A DNA stretch of 64,000 nucleotides from positions 3,162,001-3,226,000 of the forward strand of contig NZ_MODU01000004.1 in NCBI RefSeq assembly GCF_001885075.1. Direction: 5' to 3'. Of this stretch, positions 1 through 10,110 are shown in pieces. The stretch's first letter is position 1, and every line of letters starts with the position of its first letter. This DNA is from Alteromonas sp. V450 (GTDB taxonomy: Bacteria > Pseudomonadota > Gammaproteobacteria > Enterobacterales > Alteromonadaceae). A program made the translations under genes and the position numbers. The notes under the pieces were generated by a model that saw only the letters and a list, made by a program, of their open reading frames with translations, did not search any database and was not told the DNA's origin.

Positions 1-1664
1 AAGGCGGCATCTTTATCGGCAAACACGTACATAATACCGCCACGTGCGCGCACTTCTTCAACGTTCGACTTTAGCTTTTCGAGCAGTTCGTTATTTGGTG
101 CAACCACAATTACAGGCATTTCATCGTCGATCAGCGCTAATGGGCCGTGCTTCAATTCACCCGACGCATAGGCTTCGGCATGAATGTAAGAAATTTCTTT
201 TAGCTTAAGCGCCCCTTCCATGGCGATAGGGTATTGGTCACCACGGCCTAGGAACAAGCTGTGGTGCTTATCGGCAAACTCTTCCGCTAAATCTTCAATA
301 CCGCCTGTAATCGCTAAGGTTTCTTCAAGCTTTGCCGGTAAGCTGTGAAGCGCAGAAACGATGGCTTTGCTGTCGGCCTCGGCCATACCGTTTTCTTTGC
401 CCAATGCGAGGGTTAGCATGAGGAAAGCCGCGAGCTGTGTGGTAAAGGCTTTGGTCGACGCTACGCCAATTTCCGCGCCAGCGCGGGTCATAAATGCCAG
501 ATCTGATTCGCGAACCAATGACGAGCCCTGAACATTACAAATGGTTAAACTAGACATATACCCCAACTCTTTTGCCAAGCGAAGTGCGGCTAGCGTATCG
601 GCTGTTTCACCTGATTGAGAAATGGTAATGAGTAGGCTGTTTGGGTGCACTACCGATTTACGGTAACGAAACTCTGATGCAATTTCTACGTTGCATGACA
701 CATTAGCATACTGCTCTAGCCAGTAGCGTGCCGTCATACCTGCGTGGTAGCTAGTCCCACAGGCAATGATTTGTACATGCTGTACTTTTTTGAATATGTC
801 ATCAGCACCTTTACCAAATACATCAGCGGTAAGACCGTTTTCGTCAATACGATCTTTAAGCGCATTACGCACAACGGTTGGCTGCTCGTGAATTTCTTTA
901 AGCATGTAGTGGCGATAACCCGCTTTGTCACCCGCATCGTGCTCTACATTTGACTCAATCACTTCACGCTCAATAGCGTTACCGTCTTTGTCAAATATTC
1001 TAACTTCGCGACGAGTTATCTCTGCCACATCGCCTTCTTCGAGAAAAATAAAACGACGGGTAACCGGCAGAAGTGCCATCTGGTCTGACGCAATAAAGTT
1101 TTCGCCAAGCCCTAGGCCTATAACTAGCGGGCTGCCCGAGCGTGCAACCACTACGCGGCTTGGATCTTCTTTATCCATGATGACGGTGCCATAAGCACCG
1201 TGAAAAGTTTTGACCGCGCTTTGTACTGCATCTAGCAAGGCTTTGCCCGACTTTAGTTCTTCATGCACTGTGTGAGCAATGGTTTCAGTGTCTGTGTCGC
1301 TAGTAAAGGTGTAGCCTTGCTCTTTTAGCTGCGCTTTTAAGCTGACGTAGTTTTCAATAATGCCGTTGTGCACTACAGCAACACGATCAGTTGAGAAATG
1401 AGGGTGTGCGTTCGCTTCTGTCACCCCACCGTGCGTTGCCCAACGGGTATGGGCAATACCTGTCGTGCCAAGTGCTTCTCCTTCTGCTACCGCATCAGCC
1501 AGCGCCTGAACTTTACCAGTACGGCGAATGCGAGTAAGCGTGCCATCGTTTTGCAACAGCGCAACACCAGCTGAATCATAGCCGCGATACTCTAACCTTT
1601 TTAACCCTTCTAGAAGAATTTCTACCACGTTACGCTCAGCAACAGCGCCAACAATTCCACACAT
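1..1664 (-). CDS. glmS: Glucosamine-fructose-6-phosphate aminotransferase, 3' end cut by window
   Basis: Makes glucosamine-6-phosphate from fructose-6-phosphate and glutamine, the entry step to UDP-GlcNAc for cell wall and LPS. The protein starts MCGIVGAV, so Cys2 is the N-terminal nucleophile of the glutaminase domain. About 554 codons are present; the family is about 610 residues, so roughly the last 55 are outside the window. The ATG lies 2 bases after the stop of the upstream DeoR-type regulator, and its GGAG ribosome site sits inside that gene, so the two are translationally coupled in one operon. It was read directly from the minus strand because the ORF is open at the window edge. Identification is firm. 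Confidence 0.95.
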   Translation of the reverse strand, partial: MCGIVGAVAERNVVEILLEGLKRLEYRGYDSAGVALLQNDGTLTRIRRTGKVQALADAVAEGEALGTTGIAHTRWATHGGVTEANAHPHFSTDRVAVVHNGIIENYVSLKAQLKEQGYTFTSDTDTETIAHTVHEELKSGKALLDAVQSAVKTFHGAYGTVIMDKEDPSRVVVARSGSPLVIGLGLGENFIASDQMALLPVTRRFIFLEEGDVAEITRREVRIFDKDGNAIEREVIESNVEHDAGDKAGYRHYMLKEIHEQPTVVRNALKDRIDENGLTADVFGKGADDIFKKVQHVQIIACGTSYHAGMTARYWLEQYANVSCNVEIASEFRYRKSVVHPNSLLITISQSGETADTLAALRLAKELGYMSSLTICNVQGSSLVRESDLAFMTRAGAEIGVASTKAFTTQLAAFLMLTLALGKENGMAEADSKAIVSALHSLPAKLEETLAITGGIEDLAEEFADKHHSLFLGRGDQYPIAMEGALKLKEISYIHAEAYASGELKHGPLALIDDEMPVIVVAPNNELLEKLKSNVEEVRARGGIMYVFADKDAA

Positions 1665-1666
1665 AA

Positions 1667-2476
1667 TTATTCTCCGCTCGGCGATGCAATAAGCACGGTC
1701 ACGCCTTGATTTTCAATATTAAGTTTGTCTTGTTCACTAATGCCTTCATCAGTGATCAAAACAGAAATGTTTTTCCAGCTCAGCTCTAGGTTAGGCATTT
1801 TATGCGTTAATTTCTTAGAACTGGCTACTATAACCACTTTACTGGCAGCCGCAGCCATTGCGCGGGTTACACCAATAAGCTCATTGAAGGTAGTCGTACC
1901 TCTATTTACATCTATGCCCGCAGCACCAATAAATGCAATGTCAAAACTATAAGCACTAACTAACTGTTCAGCCATGGCGCCCTGAAACGACTGAGATTGC
2001 GCGTCCCATGTACCACCTACCATTAACACAGTTGGCTCTTTATCGCTCTGGGTAAGGTAATTGGCTGTCGATAGCGTGTTGGTCATTACCACTAAATCAT
2101 CGATATGTGATAAATGAGGCAAAATTGATGCAGTGGTAGACCCGCAGTCTATCACTAATTTACAGCCCGGTTTGACAAGGCTTGCTGCGCGTTTACCTAT
2201 AGCATTTGCCGCTGGGCTAATGGCCAAATGAGTCATGCCATCGTTAGTGGTAACTTGAGAAAGTTCAGCATTTACGCTTGTCGATGGTACAGGTACTGCA
2301 CCACCAAACTGGCGAATAAGTAAACCTTGCTGTGAAAGAGCGGCTAAGTCTTTCCTTATGGTGACTTCAGATGTAGCAAAACGCACGGCCAAATCTTCAA
2401 CTTGTGATTGACCATGCTCTTTCACCCACGCCACTATTTGCTGGCGACGCTGCTCTACAGATTTACTACTTTTCAA
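1667..2476 (-). CDS. glmR: DeoR-family transcriptional regulator of glmS (GlmR-like)
   Basis: 269-residue DeoR/GlpR-family protein. Residues about 8-60 form the winged helix-turn-helix ([12 protein letters not shown] recognition region). The rest is the sugar-phosphate-sensing DeoRC domain, with [12 protein letters not shown] near residues 110-121. The start is TTG, supported by GGAG five bases upstream; no better ATG exists nearby. It lies directly upstream of glmS with a 2-base gap. Pseudomonas has the same pairing, where the regulator is called GlmR, so it probably senses an amino-sugar phosphate and controls glmS. The ligand is inferred. A candidate operator lies upstream at 2615-2650. 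Confidence 0.82.
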   Translation of the reverse strand: MKSSKSVEQRRQQIVAWVKEHGQSQVEDLAVRFATSEVTIRKDLAALSQQGLLIRQFGGAVPVPSTSVNAELSQVTTNDGMTHLAISPAANAIGKRAASLVKPGCKLVIDCGSTTASILPHLSHIDDLVVMTNTLSTANYLTQSDKEPTVLMVGGTWDAQSQSFQGAMAEQLVSAYSFDIAFIGAAGIDVNRGTTTFNELIGVTRAMAAAASKVVIVASSKKLTHKMPNLELSWKNISVLITDEGISEQDKLNIENQGVTVLIASPSGE

Positions 2477-2614
2477 TACAACTCCAATGCCTTCACAAAC
2501 ACGTTGTTTATCCTTCGTATTAGCGTTAAAGCTTGCTCATGAGTTACGTGGTAAGCAACCATTCACGATTACTTACTACTCTTAGTGTATAACTCTCTGT
2601 ATAAGACCCTGTAA

Positions 2615-2650
2615 CTTTCAAAACGAAAGCACAAAGTTTTAAAGTGAAAG
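2615..2650. promoter_or_regulatory. Candidate operator of the DeoR-type regulator
   Basis: The gap upstream of the TTG start contains CTTTC-aaaac-GAAAG (2615-2629), an inverted repeat with 5-base arms. A second GAAAG follows at 2646-2650, 21 bp from the first and so on the same helix face. Reading the other strand gives CTTTC/TTTCGTTT-like words, typical of DeoR-family operators. Autoregulation is inference; no -10/-35 pair was convincing. Confidence 0.4.
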
Positions 2651-2689
2651 AATCGTAAGTTAAATTGAAATATTTTTCAAGGTAACGGT

Positions 2690-3730
2690 TTAAATAAGCG
2701 TCAGCGTTTTCTTTTGTTCGCTCGCTTGTACCGCTCGCTCTATCACCCTAATCACCGGTACTACAGTACTTGCATCAGCCGGCGAGAATTTACCGTCTTC
2801 AATAGCGTGTGCTAGACGATTGAAAAACGTTAGATATTCACCTTTTTGCGTTTCTATCGTTTCCTCTACCAGCTCACCGGTTTCGTTAGCAACAGTTAGC
2901 ACTCCGTGCTCCCGTTCATGGGTTAGTCCCCAGCTGGCATCGTCAAGAGAAAGGCTTGCACGCAGCTGGTCTTCTTGTGGATCTAAATAGAACTTTCTAA
3001 AGCTGCCTCTTGTCCCCTGCAAATCGTAGCGCAAGGTTGAGCCAGCCTGAAAGGCAGAACTTCCTAACTTTACCACCTTGTCATTATAGTGAAGCGTTAT
3101 ATCGAAAGTATCGTCTGACTGCCCTTTCTCACGCAAAGTCAGTATGTTTGCCGACACCGCGTCTGGTAAGCCGAAAAGCTGTAGCGCTTGATCAATCAAA
3201 TGAGGGCCTAAATCCCAAAAGATACCGCTTCCTGGCCCTGCATTTTCACGCCATCTGTCACGCGGTACCGGGCGAAATCGGTCAAAACGGCTTTCTAGAC
3301 GCTTTATATCACCAAGTCTACCGTTGTTGATAAGCTGTTTAATTGTGAGAAAGTCGCCATCAAAGCGCCTATTGTGGTAAACACAAAGCTGTTTTTTCTG
3401 CGTTGTCGCAAGGGCAACCAGCGCTTCAGCTTCTTCGCTATTTAATGTGAATGGCTTTTCTACCAGAACATGACAACTATGCTCTAAGGCTATTTTAGCT
3501 TGCATACCATGTAGATGATTCGGCGTTGTAATAATAACCAAATCTACATCGTGAATTTTAAGCGCTTCTTCTAACGAGCTATACACTTCAGCATGGGGTA
3601 AAACTGCGTTAACCACATCAGGTTTTGAAGAGATAACCACATCGACAGAAAACTGCGGTAGATAGTTTAGAAAGGGTAAATGAAAAGTTGTGGCTGAAAA
3701 CCCAAAACCAACTAGCAGTGTAGATATCAT
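2690..3730 (-). CDS. Gfo/Idh/MocA-family NAD(P) oxidoreductase, YdgJ-like
   Basis: 346 residues. The N-terminal Rossmann fold starts VGFGFSATTFHLP, then come LVEKPF (the conserved EKP lysine motif) near residue 92 and the C-terminal Gfo/Idh/MocA substrate domain. FDRFRPVPRDRWREN and GPGSGIFWDLGPHLIDQ match my memory of E. coli YdgJ (scyllo-inositol dehydrogenase-like) closely. The ATG is preceded by AGGAG with 5-base spacing. It sits between glmU and the glmR-glmS pair on the same strand, but with gaps of 298 and 213 bases it is probably its own unit. The substrate is not deducible; a sugar or cyclitol is likely. Confidence 0.85.
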   Translation of the reverse strand: MISTLLVGFGFSATTFHLPFLNYLPQFSVDVVISSKPDVVNAVLPHAEVYSSLEEALKIHDVDLVIITTPNHLHGMQAKIALEHSCHVLVEKPFTLNSEEAEALVALATTQKKQLCVYHNRRFDGDFLTIKQLINNGRLGDIKRLESRFDRFRPVPRDRWRENAGPGSGIFWDLGPHLIDQALQLFGLPDAVSANILTLREKGQSDDTFDITLHYNDKVVKLGSSAFQAGSTLRYDLQGTRGSFRKFYLDPQEDQLRASLSLDDASWGLTHEREHGVLTVANETGELVEETIETQKGEYLTFFNRLAHAIEDGKFSPADASTVVPVIRVIERAVQASEQKKTLTLI

Positions 3731-3949
3731 TGAAGCTCCTTATTTTAATGACATTTAAAGTAAGTAAATACACACTATCAGCATTAGTAGATAGTAGAAA
3801 GCATGGAAGGTTCATTAATTCAGGGACGTGAGATAGGGTGAATAGCTAATTTAACTGAACCTACATTATTAGGCTCACCGTTAATATTGCAGGTTTACCG
3901 TCGCCGTTTGTGACGATTAGGTTGTTATTTTAAAGAAAAGAAATGCGTT

Positions 3950-3981
3950 GGCCAGCAAATCATTTTTGATATTTGCCGGCC
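3950..3981 (-). terminator. Terminator-like hairpin after glmU
   Basis: GGCCaGCAAAT pairs with ATTTGCcGGCC across a 10-base loop, with one internal mismatch. On the minus strand it is followed by a T-rich but not continuous run. The 298-base gap between glmU and the oxidoreductase holds this hairpin and otherwise only AT-rich promoter-type sequence. Confidence 0.4.
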
Positions 3982-4028
3982 CTTATTCTTAAACTAACCG
4001 ATGCACAACTGGCAACCAGAGAACGCCT

Positions 4029-5387
4029 TTATTTTTTAGTTGGGCGCGGCCAATTTGGAATATTGCGCTGCTTACCACGGGCTACGGATAGAGCGCCTTC
4101 GTCAACGGTTGACGTTATTACAGAGCCTGCGCCCACTGTTGCACCTTTTCCAATGTTGACTGGCGCAACAAGCGACGAATTTGAGCCGATAAAGGCATTT
4201 TCGCCGATTACAGTTTTCGACTTATTCACACCGTCGTAGTTACAGGTAATTGTGCCTGCACCGATGTTCGCTTTGGCACCGACTTCTGCATCGCCAAGGT
4301 AGGTTAAATGGTTCGCTTTCGCGCCTTCTCCCAACGTAGCTTTCTTCATTTCTACAAAGTTACCCACTTTGGCATTTTTTTGCATTACAGCGCCCGGGCG
4401 CAGTCTAGCGTAAGGCCCCACCGTGCACGCTTCACCCACACTGGCTTGCTCTACAATCGAATTAGCCTCAATCACTGCGTTATCAGCAATAGTACAATTG
4501 CGTAAAATACAATTAGCGCCGATGGTAACATTGCTGCCTAGCGTAACTTTACCTTCAACGATGACGTTAACGTCGATTATTACGTCGTTTCCAGTATCAA
4601 GCTGACCGCGTAAATCAAAACGAGCTGGATCCAATAACGTTACGCCTTTGGTCATTAGTTCTTCAGCTTGGCGGCGCTGAAGCGCGCGTTCAAGGTTAGC
4701 TAACTGCAAACGATTATTAACGCCTTCCACCTCTACCGCCGACTGTGGCTGCGCTGATTGAATTCGCTTGCCTTCGGCCGCCGCCATTGCAATAACGTCA
4801 GTGAGATAATACTCACCTTGTGCATTATCGTTGCTTAACTTACTCAACCAGCGCTTGAGGTCGGCACCAGACATCATCATCATACCGGTATTAATTTCTC
4901 TAATTTCGCGCTGTGCATCAGTAGCATCTTTGTGCTCTACGATAGCGGTAATATTGTCATTTTCACGAATAATACGGCCCATGCCCGTTGGGTCGTCTAA
5001 ATTCACAGTAAGCAATGCTAAGTCACAACTTTCCTTCGTCGCTTTTAACGCGCCTAATGTTTCTTCGCGAATAAGTGGTGCGTCACCCACAAGAACGAGC
5101 ACGTCTTCGCCGTCTTTTATGTGCGGAACAGCTTGCTGGACGGCATGGCCTGTGCCTAACTGCTGGGCTTGCAAACACCAGTTAATATTATCCTCAACAA
5201 TGGCTGCTTTAAGCTGGTCGCCGCCATGACCATAGATTAAATGGATATGGTCTGCACCGAGTGATTTAACAGTATTAATAATACGCTGCACCATTGGCAC
5301 ACCACCCACTTTGTGTAGCACCTTTGGTAACGACGACTTCATACGGGTACCTTTACCCGCCGCCAAAACAACCACTGAAAAAGCCAT
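4029..5387 (-). CDS. glmU: Bifunctional UDP-GlcNAc pyrophosphorylase / GlcN-1-P acetyltransferase
   Basis: Cytoplasmic enzyme for the last two steps to UDP-GlcNAc. The uridyltransferase domain comes first ([18 protein letters not shown] at residues 8-25). The C-terminal left-handed beta helix follows, with hexapeptide repeats ([17 protein letters not shown] and later [24 protein letters not shown]). The length of 452 residues is normal. ATG with AAGGA upstream. With glmS in the same window it covers the amino-sugar branch; P. aeruginosa also keeps glmU near glmR-glmS. Confidence 0.97.
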   Translation of the reverse strand: MAFSVVVLAAGKGTRMKSSLPKVLHKVGGVPMVQRIINTVKSLGADHIHLIYGHGGDQLKAAIVEDNINWCLQAQQLGTGHAVQQAVPHIKDGEDVLVLVGDAPLIREETLGALKATKESCDLALLTVNLDDPTGMGRIIRENDNITAIVEHKDATDAQREIREINTGMMMMSGADLKRWLSKLSNDNAQGEYYLTDVIAMAAAEGKRIQSAQPQSAVEVEGVNNRLQLANLERALQRRQAEELMTKGVTLLDPARFDLRGQLDTGNDVIIDVNVIVEGKVTLGSNVTIGANCILRNCTIADNAVIEANSIVEQASVGEACTVGPYARLRPGAVMQKNAKVGNFVEMKKATLGEGAKANHLTYLGDAEVGAKANIGAGTITCNYDGVNKSKTVIGENAFIGSNSSLVAPVNIGKGATVGAGSVITSTVDEGALSVARGKQRNIPNWPRPTKK

Positions 5388-5596
5388 ATAATTCCTTTAT
5401 TCGCAAAGAGAATGAAAACGAGGCATAGTGTAGCTAAGGGACTAGAGAATGTCAGCGACTGATTATGTATACAGACATTTCTCTTCTTTGATATTTAGTC
5501 TAAAGTTAAGGTCTACCACCTAGCAGTAAATAACCTCAACAGTTATACTTGCATTAATGGGTAAGGTTCAGTCAGGCAAGGGAGCATGCGCAGTCT

Positions 5597-7018
5597 GTGA
5601 ACACATTTAGAACACTACATCGAAGTATTCTGGTGTTATTTGCGGTAGTGGTTATCGCCATAGTAACACTCGTTCACTTCAGCATCTCGAAGATTGTTGC
5701 CGAACAAAGCCGCGCGCAACAGCAATCACTCTCACCTGCAATTTCACTAATTGTAGAACAGCTTCTAAAGCCTTTGCATATCTCTGAGGCACTAGGTCAC
5801 TCTACTGAATTAGTTGATTTAATGAGCAGTGAGGATATTGATAGCGAGGCAGTATTTAACACCCTTGATCGCCTTGAAAGTGAGTTCGGTTTATCGTTTT
5901 TTATTGCAACAGAGTCTGATCGGAAACAATACAATTCAGACAGAACAATCATCAACCTAGTTGAAGGTGAAGTCAGTTGGTACTTCAAGTTTAAAGACTA
6001 TCCCGCTGATGCCGTTGCAGATATAGGAAAATGGGAAGATACACATTTTTACATTGATATAAAAATTCATGATGACAACGGTGAGTTTTTGGGCTTTTTC
6101 GGTGTTGGGAAAAGCCTTCGAAGCTTTATTGAAGTATTTGACACTTATAAACAAAAATACGGATATGACTTTTTGTTTGTTGATGGCAACGGCGATATCA
6201 TGCTGTCGTCAGATGCAAGCCTTATTGCATCATACTCAGAATTCACCAACCTTTCTGAGTTACCTTGGTATGCAAGCCTTCCTGCAACAGTTCAAGACCA
6301 GCAGGCATTAAATAACAAACTCGTTACCATCAATCAAAAGGACTTCCTCATTGCCGAAGTTAAGCTGAATCAATTCGGCTGGACAGTGTTTTTGCTAAGC
6401 CCTCTTGAAGAGCGCCAAGCAGAAATTTCTCAGGCATTTATATTTAGCATTGTGACACTATTGGTTGTTGTGTTCTCATTGTTCTTGCTTATCTATAATT
6501 TGTTGTATTACTTCAGAAAAGATATGCAACCTGAATTAATAGTAAGGCAAACCAACCAGCTCCCTGACAAAGAAAACCTTCAGCTTATTTATAAAAGCCT
6601 ACTTTCTGAACACAAGTCTTTAAGCGTTATGCTGATTAGTATTGACGACATCTCGGATATTGTCGATACACATGGCCGTAACGCTGGCGATGACGTTTTA
6701 GATAAGGTGGTCACATACCTAACCGAACGCTTGCGTGATAAAGATGTGCTAGGACGTTGGAGTAGTGAGGAATTCATCGTACTCCTTCCTAATACAGGAC
6801 CACATGTTGCATTTGATATTGCACAAAACCTTAGACATGGTATCGCTACACTCACACCTTTAGCTGACCACCCTGAGACCCCAGTAACGGCCTCAATTGG
6901 CATTTCGTTTACCGCCTCGTCACGGGCCATGCTAGAAGTAACAGCACATGCGGAAGATGCGCTCTATCAAGCGAAGCGCGATGGAAGCAACGTGGTACGA
7001 ATGCAGCTTATAGACTAG
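5597..7018 (+). CDS. Membrane GGDEF-domain protein with Cache-like sensor, degenerate active site
   Basis: 473 residues. Transmembrane helix at about 11-34, a periplasmic Cache-like sensor region at about 35-275 (GFFGVGKSL, YDFLFVDGNGDI), a second helix at about 280-305, then a C-terminal GGDEF domain. The signature reads WSSEEF where active diguanylate cyclases have GG(D/E)EF. Both glycines are replaced, so c-di-GMP synthesis is doubtful and a receptor or scaffold role is possible. The start is GTG; the upstream ATG at 5586 runs into a stop after four codons. Divergent from glmU and convergent with the EamA gene. Confidence 0.85.
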   Translation: MNTFRTLHRSILVLFAVVVIAIVTLVHFSISKIVAEQSRAQQQSLSPAISLIVEQLLKPLHISEALGHSTELVDLMSSEDIDSEAVFNTLDRLESEFGLSFFIATESDRKQYNSDRTIINLVEGEVSWYFKFKDYPADAVADIGKWEDTHFYIDIKIHDDNGEFLGFFGVGKSLRSFIEVFDTYKQKYGYDFLFVDGNGDIMLSSDASLIASYSEFTNLSELPWYASLPATVQDQQALNNKLVTINQKDFLIAEVKLNQFGWTVFLLSPLEERQAEISQAFIFSIVTLLVVVFSLFLLIYNLLYYFRKDMQPELIVRQTNQLPDKENLQLIYKSLLSEHKSLSVMLISIDDISDIVDTHGRNAGDDVLDKVVTYLTERLRDKDVLGRWSSEEFIVLLPNTGPHVAFDIAQNLRHGIATLTPLADHPETPVTASIGISFTASSRAMLEVTAHAEDALYQAKRDGSNVVRMQLID

Positions 7019-7021
7019 TGC

Positions 7022-7906
7022 TTAAGCTGCCTTCGCCGCTGAACGTTTTAGTTTGAAAACACCTGTTGTTAACGCTACGCCGCATAGGATCATCAAGCCG
7101 CCCGCGATGGTTTGTACTGACAAATGCTCGTGCAAAAATAAAACGCCCCAAATAATGCCAAACAAAGGCACGAGATAAGCAACCGTGATAGCTTTAGACG
7201 GCCCAATATCAGCAATTAACTTAAAATAGAGGATATAGGCAATACCAGTTCCAACTACAGCCAATGCTACAGCATTTAACCACGCGTTAGCACTGGGCAT
7301 AACTGATGGAAGTGTTGCTAAGGCAAACGGCGCAAGCATTATACTTGCCATCGCTTGGCTGCCTGTTGCAACGACCAAAGGCTTTACCCCTTGAAGCCAT
7401 TTTTTCATCATACAAGCTGCAATACCGTAGCCCGTTGTAGCTAAAAGCGCGGTTAAAATTGGTAGCATGCTAATTTCACCTTCGCCTAATTTTTGCTGAC
7501 TAATTACAGTCACCCCAGCAAAACCCAACAACAAACCTGCAACTGACATTTTCGTCAATTTATCGCCTAACCAGAGCCACGCTACAACGGCACCAAACAT
7601 TGGGGCGGTGGCGTTCAAAATAGCGTTTACCCCTGCCTCTAAATGTAAACTGCTGTAATTAAACAAGACAAAGGGCACCGCGGTATTTGCCAAACCCACC
7701 AAGGCAATTGCAAACCAGTGATTACGAACGTCTTTAATCGAGCCACGCAACAATAAAAGAGGCAGCAATACCGCAGTGGCCAAGAGTGTGCGCAATGCCA
7801 CAAGCCCATAGATACCGAATTCAGGCGCCGCAACACGCATAAAAATGAACGAGCCACCCCAAATACCCGCTAATATCAATAGCGATAACAGGTCTTTTAT
7901 AGCCAT
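7022..7906 (-). CDS. EamA/DMT-superfamily transporter
   Basis: 294 residues with about ten hydrophobic helices in two EamA repeats (residues about 5-140 and 150-285), an RhaT/YdcZ-like drug/metabolite transporter of the inner membrane. It has its own AAGGAG site 5 bases before the ATG. The start lies inside ogt (10-base overlap), so it is the third gene of the alkA-ogt transcription unit. Substrate unknown. Co-transcription with alkylation-repair genes could suggest export of a toxic compound, but that is speculation. Confidence 0.85.
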   Translation of the reverse strand: MAIKDLLSLLILAGIWGGSFIFMRVAAPEFGIYGLVALRTLLATAVLLPLLLLRGSIKDVRNHWFAIALVGLANTAVPFVLFNYSSLHLEAGVNAILNATAPMFGAVVAWLWLGDKLTKMSVAGLLLGFAGVTVISQQKLGEGEISMLPILTALLATTGYGIAACMMKKWLQGVKPLVVATGSQAMASIMLAPFALATLPSVMPSANAWLNAVALAVVGTGIAYILYFKLIADIGPSKAITVAYLVPLFGIIWGVLFLHEHLSVQTIAGGLMILCGVALTTGVFKLKRSAAKAA

Positions 7907-8385
7907 AGTACTCCTTGGGCTCCTTCTAAGTTCAGCAAATACTGTTTGCGCTCTAACCCACCCGCATAACCGGTAAGAGTTTTATTGCTGCCAATAATAC
8001 GGTGGCATGGTACTACTATCGCGACAGGGTTACGACCATTTGCCATCCCCACCGCGCGTACGCTCTTAGGGTTTTCAATCGCAGTAGCAATGTCTGCATA
8101 GCTTGCCGTTTGACCATAGGGCACTTCTAAAAGAGCCTGCCATACTCTTTTTTGAAAATCGGTTCCCGTAGCGTTAAGCGGTAAGTCAAATGAAGAAAGG
8201 CGCTTATTAAAATAAGCCGTAAGCTGGTCACACCCTTCTTGCGTAATAGCATTACCCTGAATGTGTTCTCCGCTTTCCTTTTGAACATCGCTCTTATCAA
8301 CAAACGTAATTGCCGTTATTCCCTTTTCGTTTGCACACACTTCAACCATACCTTGAGGGCTTGTAATATATTGTTTATAAGTCAT
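7897..8385 (-). CDS. ogt: Methylated-DNA--protein-cysteine methyltransferase
   Basis: 162-residue suicide repair protein that takes alkyl groups from O6-alkylguanine in DNA. The active-site motif VVPCHRIIG places the acceptor at Cys127, followed by the typical LTGYAGGLERKQYLLNLEG tail. The DNA-binding helix region RAVGMANGRNP is present. The ATG lies 3 bases after the stop of the Ada/AlkA gene and the 3' end overlaps the EamA gene by 10 bases, so the three form one tight operon. This stand-alone enzyme supplies the activity missing from the Ada/AlkA fusion next door. Confidence 0.95.
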   Translation of the reverse strand: MTYKQYITSPQGMVEVCANEKGITAITFVDKSDVQKESGEHIQGNAITQEGCDQLTAYFNKRLSSFDLPLNATGTDFQKRVWQALLEVPYGQTASYADIATAIENPKSVRAVGMANGRNPVAIVVPCHRIIGSNKTLTGYAGGLERKQYLLNLEGAQGVLWL

Positions 8386-8388
8386 TTT

Positions 8389-9789
8389 TCACTCACTCAA
8401 TTGCCATAACTGCAGTGTTAAATAACTACGCCATGGCGCAGCTGCGTTTGCATTTACAGGATATTTTTCACTTATTTTACGAACAATAAGATCGTTGGCT
8501 AAGTAAACATCGGGGTTTCGCTCGCCGCGCATTTTTACATAGTCAAGCGTCCACTGACCAATCCCCTTTATCGACAAAATATCGCTGTGATCAGGGCTAT
8601 TATCGGTATTTGAAAAATGACATTGTGAACGCGTAAACAACTCAGCAAATTCTAGAAGCGCATTTTTCCTTGCCTGTGGCATTGCAAGAAATGATAAGTT
8701 GCTTTTAGCAACGCTCGCGGCTGAAGGAAAGAAAACGTGTTTGTCCGTTTTAGTCACTTTGTTGCCAAGATGATGTGCTAGCAATGTTGCTTGGCCTACG
8801 GCGGCTTTCACACTTACTTGCTGACCTACAATGGCCCGACAACCACTTTCAAATACGCTCCATGCTGAGGGTAGCCTCAAGCCCTTTGTTAGCATTTGTT
8901 CGGGTAAACCTGTCTGCCTAAGGCTGTCTTCAATAACAAGCGGGTTAGCTTCTAAATCAAGAACATGCTTTACGCGTTGAATAACCGCGTAAAGTTGAGT
9001 TAAATCAGCCAGCTCAATATAAACATCAAATCCATGTTTTGTCGGGTTATGCACAGCGCTAAAGAAGCCTGAGGTTTCGCCTAGGGTAAAGTATCGTTCA
9101 TAACGGTCTTCAGCAACTCGCTCCACACCTACTATCGCTCTGCGACAAAGAAAATGTCGAACGTATGGCCAGTTGTATGGAGGACGGTATGATAAGAAAA
9201 GTACAACACCCTGAGACGAAACATCCATAGACTTTCTCAACGAGGAGGGCGTTGTAGCGCAATACTTTTCTACACCACGCTGCAGCTGTCGTAGTGACTG
9301 ATAACCCGATGTAAGCGCGATATCTGTCATCGACAACTCAGATTGTTGAATTAAAGATTTGGCAAACAATGCCCGCTGCATATCCTGATATTGCTTGGGC
9401 GATATTCCTATTGCGTTAACGATCAATTTGCTCAAATAGCGGTCGCTGATCCCTAATCGCTGAGCTATTTGACTTACTTTTTGTAGCGGAAGCTGCCTTA
9501 GTAACGACAGTGCTCTGTTCACCGTAGCGCCTACCCCTAACCATGCGGGAGAGCTAGGTGCGCTGTCTGGACGGCATCGAAAGCATGGTCTGTAGCCTTG
9601 TTTCAGTGCGGTTTCAGCATGATGAAAATATTCCACATTTTCCTCTTTAGGCAGCCGGGCAGGGCAGATGGGACGACAAAAAATACCGGTTGTTTTTACC
9701 GCTATGAAAAATAACCCATCAAAACGTGGGTCGCGACTAAGCCGAGCCTTAGAAAAACTAGCATTACATTTAGCGGTTTCTTTCGACAT
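8389..9789 (-). CDS. Ada-type regulator fused to AlkA 3-methyladenine DNA glycosylase
   Basis: 466 residues in three parts. The Ada N-terminal zinc domain has cysteines at 38, 42, 69 and 72, the same numbering as E. coli Ada, where Cys38 takes the methyl group from phosphotriesters. An AraC-type helix-turn-helix spans about 85-190. A complete AlkA glycosylase spans about 195-466, with the helix-hairpin-helix KGIGQWTLDYVKMRG and the catalytic Asp in LANDLIV. It should therefore sense methylated DNA, activate transcription and excise alkylated bases. It lacks the O6-methylguanine domain of Ada, which is supplied by Ogt 3 bases downstream. Ada-AlkA fusions of this order are known in other bacteria. 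Confidence 0.93.
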   Translation of the reverse strand: MSKETAKCNASFSKARLSRDPRFDGLFFIAVKTTGIFCRPICPARLPKEENVEYFHHAETALKQGYRPCFRCRPDSAPSSPAWLGVGATVNRALSLLRQLPLQKVSQIAQRLGISDRYLSKLIVNAIGISPKQYQDMQRALFAKSLIQQSELSMTDIALTSGYQSLRQLQRGVEKYCATTPSSLRKSMDVSSQGVVLFLSYRPPYNWPYVRHFLCRRAIVGVERVAEDRYERYFTLGETSGFFSAVHNPTKHGFDVYIELADLTQLYAVIQRVKHVLDLEANPLVIEDSLRQTGLPEQMLTKGLRLPSAWSVFESGCRAIVGQQVSVKAAVGQATLLAHHLGNKVTKTDKHVFFPSAASVAKSNLSFLAMPQARKNALLEFAELFTRSQCHFSNTDNSPDHSDILSIKGIGQWTLDYVKMRGERNPDVYLANDLIVRKISEKYPVNANAAAPWRSYLTLQLWQLSE

Positions 9790-10007
9790 GTTCTTAGCTC
9801 CCTCGCCAAGCGACTAAACAACGGCACACCTGAATTAAAATTATGAACCGTCTTCACTGTTGTAAAGTTGGTACTTTACCCGATGCGTTTACCAGCCAAA
9901 TAACACGAAAGAAACGCCACACACCAAGACAGTGTAACGCTCATTTAAACCCTACGCGCGACAAAATCGGCACTCGCAGTAAAACGGCAGATGGGGGACA
10001 GGAATAC

Positions 10008-10050
10008 CGCAATATTTGATCATTAGTTACGCTAACCGCATAATATTGCG
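10008..10050. repeat. Inverted repeat upstream of the serine hydrolase
   Basis: Perfect 9-base arms CGCAATATT (10008-10016) and AATATTGCG (10042-10050), with 25 bases between them. They lie 60 bases before the ATG at 10111, in the 321-base gap between divergent genes. This suits a regulator binding site or a looped operator. The rest of the gap shows no gene. Confidence 0.35.
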
Positions 10051-10110
10051 AAAATAATGATGAATATCCACGCTTTCAAAAACCAAAGCTTGGTGTAACG
10101 AGCTGACTTT

